Shown here piece after piece: positions 14,360-16,897 of a DNA stretch of 16,897 nucleotides. The position numbers were made by a program, and so were the translations under genes. The first letter of the stretch is position 1. The number at the start of each line of letters is the position of its first letter. The DNA is from Butyricicoccus_A sp964387535 (GTDB lineage Bacteria; Bacillota; Clostridia; Oscillospirales; Butyricicoccaceae). Under the pieces are notes generated by a model. That model was not told the origin of the DNA. It searched no databases and saw only the letters and a program-made list of their open reading frames with translations. The DNA lies in contig CAYLXH010000033.1 of assembly GCA_964387535.1 (NCBI GenBank), forward strand, positions 1 to 16,897, given 5' to 3'.

Positions 14360-16111
14360 ATGGCAATTGACCAGCGGTTTCTGGATGAGTTGAATGCGCG
14401 CTGTGATATCGTTGACATCGTATCGCGCTATGTCAAACTCAAACGGAGCGGCAGCAATTATTTTGGACTCTGTCCGTTTCACAATGAAAAGACGGCATCG
14501 TTTTCTGTGGCACCGGACAAGCAGATTTTTCACTGCTTTGGCTGCGGTGCCGGCGGCGGCCCGATTCGGTTCATCATGAAGATGGAGGGGCTGGAGTTTC
14601 GGGATGCGGTGGAATATCTCGCCAGACAGTACGGCATGGAGATGCCGGATGACACGGCGGACCGGGGGCAGCGGCAGAAGCGGGAGCGGCTGTTGGCACT
14701 GATGAAGGATGCCGCGCGCTGGTTTTACACGCAGCTGCATGCTCCGCAGGGAGCGGAGCCGCTTCGATATTTTCAGAACCGTGCGCTGAGCAAAAAAACC
14801 ATGAACAATTTCGGACTTGGCTATGCGCCGGATTCGTTCCATGCACTGCTGGACGCGATGACGGCAAAGGGGTACACCAAGGAGGAATTGTTTGCGGCAG
14901 GACTGACGGCGAGAAGCCAAAAGGGTACATATTACGATAAGTTCCGCAATCGCGTGATGTTTCCGATTATTGATGTTCGGGGCGATGTGATTGCGTTCGG
15001 CGGGCGGGTCATGGACGACAGCAAGCCGAAATATTTGAATTCACCGGAAACAACGATTTTTAATAAAAGCCGCAATTTGTTTGCGATCAATCTCGCCAAA
15101 AAGACCAAGAGCGAGCAGTTTTTGCTGGCAGAAGGATATATGGACGTGATTGCCCTGCATCAGGCAGGCTTTGACAGTGCGGTTGCCTCACTCGGAACCT
15201 CGCTGACTGAGGAACAGGCGCGTCTGCTGTCGCGCTATACGAAACATGTTGTTATTTGCTATGATGCAGACGGAGCCGGACAGAAAGCGGCGCAGCGGGC
15301 GATTGACATTTTAGGTCGGGCCGGGCTGTCGGTACGAGTGCTGCGGATTCCCGGGGCAAAGGACCCGGACGAGTTTATCAAGGCCAATGGGGCGGAGGCG
15401 TTTCAAAAGCTCATCGAGCGTTCGGAAAACCATATTATGTATCGCCTGCAGACCATCCAGGACCGCTATGATTTGACGCAGGATGATCAGAGAGTGCTGT
15501 TTCTCAGGGAGGCGGCGCGGGAGGTCGCATCGCTGCACAATGCAGTGGAACGCGAGGTCTATACAGCGCGGGCGGCGAAAACGGCAGGAGTCAGTGCACA
15601 GAGTTTTGCGCTGGAGGTGAAGCGGGAGCGCGCCCGCAGCAGAAAACAGGAAACCAAGCGATACCATCGTGAGATTCAGACGCCGGCAATAGCGGCGCAG
15701 CCCAAGGATCGGAGCATTCGGTATGAGAATGTCCGCTCCGCGCTGGCAGAGGAAGGAATTCTGCGGCTGATTTTTCAGGATGGAGCGCTTGTCCCGGAGA
15801 TTCGTGACAAGCTGCCGCCGTCCGAGTTTTCTTCTGCGCTTTTGGGTATGATTTATCAGAAAGCCTGCGCATTATATGAAGAAGGATACCATATCACAAC
15901 AACTCATCTGGAAGCGGAGCTGACAGAGGGACAGATGGACCATCTCGGAAATGTTTTGGCCCAGCCGGTACCCATGGATACCCGACAGCAGGCGATACGC
16001 GATTACATTGCGACAATACACAAAGAATATCTGAAGCGAGTCATGCAGAATGAGCAGAGCGACGAGAGTCTGCTTCAGCTCGCGCAGCGGAAGAAAAAAG
16101 AGGCAGAGTAA
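14360..16111 (+). CDS. dnaG: DNA primase DnaG
   Basis: A 583-residue primase that makes RNA primers at the replication fork. The N-terminal CHC2 zinc ribbon has C38, H41, C59 and C62 (CPFHNEKTASF and HCFGCGAGG). The catalytic core follows, and the Toprim site has E258 (EGYMDV) and D302/D304 (YDADGAG). A charged linker (about 410-455) leads to the C-terminal domain expected to bind the DnaB helicase. The start at 14360 is chosen for AAAGGGAG (about 14344-14351) and the family-typical start AIDQRFLDELNARCDIVDIVSRYV; an in-frame ATG at 14273 lies inside dgt. It sits between dgt and rpoD as in the macromolecular synthesis operon. Confidence 0.97.
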   Translation: MAIDQRFLDELNARCDIVDIVSRYVKLKRSGSNYFGLCPFHNEKTASFSVAPDKQIFHCFGCGAGGGPIRFIMKMEGLEFRDAVEYLARQYGMEMPDDTADRGQRQKRERLLALMKDAARWFYTQLHAPQGAEPLRYFQNRALSKKTMNNFGLGYAPDSFHALLDAMTAKGYTKEELFAAGLTARSQKGTYYDKFRNRVMFPIIDVRGDVIAFGGRVMDDSKPKYLNSPETTIFNKSRNLFAINLAKKTKSEQFLLAEGYMDVIALHQAGFDSAVASLGTSLTEEQARLLSRYTKHVVICYDADGAGQKAAQRAIDILGRAGLSVRVLRIPGAKDPDEFIKANGAEAFQKLIERSENHIMYRLQTIQDRYDLTQDDQRVLFLREAAREVASLHNAVEREVYTARAAKTAGVSAQSFALEVKRERARSRKQETKRYHREIQTPAIAAQPKDRSIRYENVRSALAEEGILRLIFQDGALVPEIRDKLPPSEFSSALLGMIYQKACALYEEGYHITTTHLEAELTEGQMDHLGNVLAQPVPMDTRQQAIRDYIATIHKEYLKRVMQNEQSDESLLQLAQRKKKEAE

Positions 16112-16123
16112 ACATATCCCACG

Positions 16124-16138
16124 GCCGATTTGATCGGC
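16124..16138 (+). other. Small hairpin between dnaG and rpoD
   Basis: GCCGAT (16124-16129), loop TTG, ATCGGC (16133-16138) in the 55-base dnaG-rpoD spacer. No T-run follows. It could be an RNA processing or stabilising element separating low dnaG expression from high rpoD expression, as is known between these genes in Escherichia coli; this is inference. Confidence 0.4.
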
Positions 16139-16166
16139 AGAATATGGATTTGGAGGAAATAAAGAA

Positions 16167-16897
16167 ATGACACAGGAAACCGATGTAAAGAAGGAACAGG
16201 CCATTAAGGATCTCCTTGCCCTGGGTAAGAAAAAGGGTAAGCTGACGCTCAAGGAGATGTCGGATGCTCTGTCGGATATCAATCTGGAGTCGGAAGAACT
16301 GGATGCACTGTACAGTGATATGGAGGCAGCTGGTGTCACCATCGTTGGTGCACAGGCGATTGCCGCACTGGGCGGTGTGGAGGAAGAGTTTTCGGAAGAA
16401 AACGTAGAAGAAGTGACCGAAGAGGAAATTGCCGATACCGATGCCATGGCAGACGGTTTTGCGATTGACGACCCGGTTCGCATGTATCTGAAGGAGATCG
16501 GTAAGGTTGACCTGCTGACACCGGAAGAGGAAGTTGAACTGGCACAGCGTATGGCAAACGGAGATGAGGAAGCGAAGCGCCGGCTGGCCGAGGCCAATCT
16601 GCGTCTGGTAGTCTCCATTGCCAAGCGGTATGTGGGCCGCGGTATGCTGTTCCTGGATCTGATTCAGGAAGGCAATCTGGGTCTGATTAAGGCAGTAGAA
16701 AAGTTTGACTGCACAAAGGGATTCAAATTTTCGACCTATGCGACATGGTGGATTCGTCAGGCGATTACACGTGCGATTGCCGATCAGGCGCGCACCATCC
16801 GCATCCCGGTTCATATGGTGGAGACAATCAACAAGGTCATCCGCGTTTCCCGTCAGCTGCTGCAGGAACTGGGACATGACCCGCAGCCGGAGGAGAT
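16167..16897 (+). CDS. rpoD: RNA polymerase primary sigma factor RpoD (5' part; cut by window edge)
   Basis: The first 243 codons of the housekeeping sigma factor; the rest lies beyond the window. Region 1.1 spans about residues 9-60. An acidic linker (EEEFSEENVEEVTEEE, 72-87) follows. Region 1.2 covers about 101-131 (DDPVRMYLKEIGKVDLL). Region 2 covers about 136-212, with the core-binding and -10 melting segments DLIQEGNLGLIKAVEKF and FSTYATWWIRQAI. Region 3 begins at about 213 (IPVHMVETINKV). There is no large non-conserved insertion between regions 1.2 and 2, as expected for Firmicutes. GGAGG (16152-16156) lies 10 bases before the ATG. It is the last visible gene of dgt-dnaG-rpoD. Regions 3 and 4 cannot be checked. 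Confidence 0.97.
   Translation, partial: MTQETDVKKEQAIKDLLALGKKKGKLTLKEMSDALSDINLESEELDALYSDMEAAGVTIVGAQAIAALGGVEEEFSEENVEEVTEEEIADTDAMADGFAIDDPVRMYLKEIGKVDLLTPEEEVELAQRMANGDEEAKRRLAEANLRLVVSIAKRYVGRGMLFLDLIQEGNLGLIKAVEKFDCTKGFKFSTYATWWIRQAITRAIADQARTIRIPVHMVETINKVIRVSRQLLQELGHDPQPEE

Noticed and set aside
1..16897. CRISPR array, tRNA/rRNA genes, insertion sequence or phage genes
   Set aside because: No regularly spaced repeats, no tRNA-like cloverleaf, no transposase or integrase motif and no phage structural protein was found on either strand.

Overview
The window reads as chromosomal DNA of a Gram-positive Clostridia bacterium. The GC-rich coding sequence, the AddAB (not RecBCD) repair nuclease, strong GGAGG-type ribosome binding sites and the dgt-dnaG-rpoD gene order all point to the Oscillospirales (Ruminococcaceae/Butyricicoccaceae-like). 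This placement is inferred from gene order and protein style, not from a marker search.

Left part (1-2523): an AT-richer block. A minus-strand MerR-family regulator (125-577) faces away from an aldo/keto reductase (700-1590). Between them lies a textbook MerR-type promoter with a 19-bp spacer and an internal dyad. A gene-poor stretch of about 930 bases follows (1591-2523). It holds at least four terminator-like hairpins, two of which have their T-run on the minus strand, and two short palindromes. The MerR/reductase pair looks like a small inducible detoxification cassette and may be an acquisition.

Middle (2524-10375): three tightly coupled plus-strand genes. The first encodes an unrecognised two-membrane-segment protein with two zinc-ribbon-like Cys clusters. 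It overlaps addB by GTGA, and addB overlaps addA by ATGA. AddB and AddA form the helicase-nuclease that processes double-strand breaks for RecA. Both keep their nuclease motifs, and AddB keeps the four Cys of its iron-sulfur cluster.

Right part (10376-16897): rpmE (ribosomal protein L31) with its own extended -10 promoter and terminator; a small Cys-rich C_GCAxxG_C_C family protein with its own terminator; an hflX-yigZ pair overlapping by 8 bases; then dgt-dnaG-rpoD, a version of the macromolecular synthesis operon, with rpoD cut off by the right edge after 243 codons.

No tRNA, rRNA, CRISPR array, insertion sequence or phage gene is visible. Most of the window is ordinary core genome. The parts that deserve attention are the uncharacterised zinc-ribbon membrane protein coupled to addB, the hairpin-rich gap that implies short unannotated RNAs, and a repeated motif just after two terminators.
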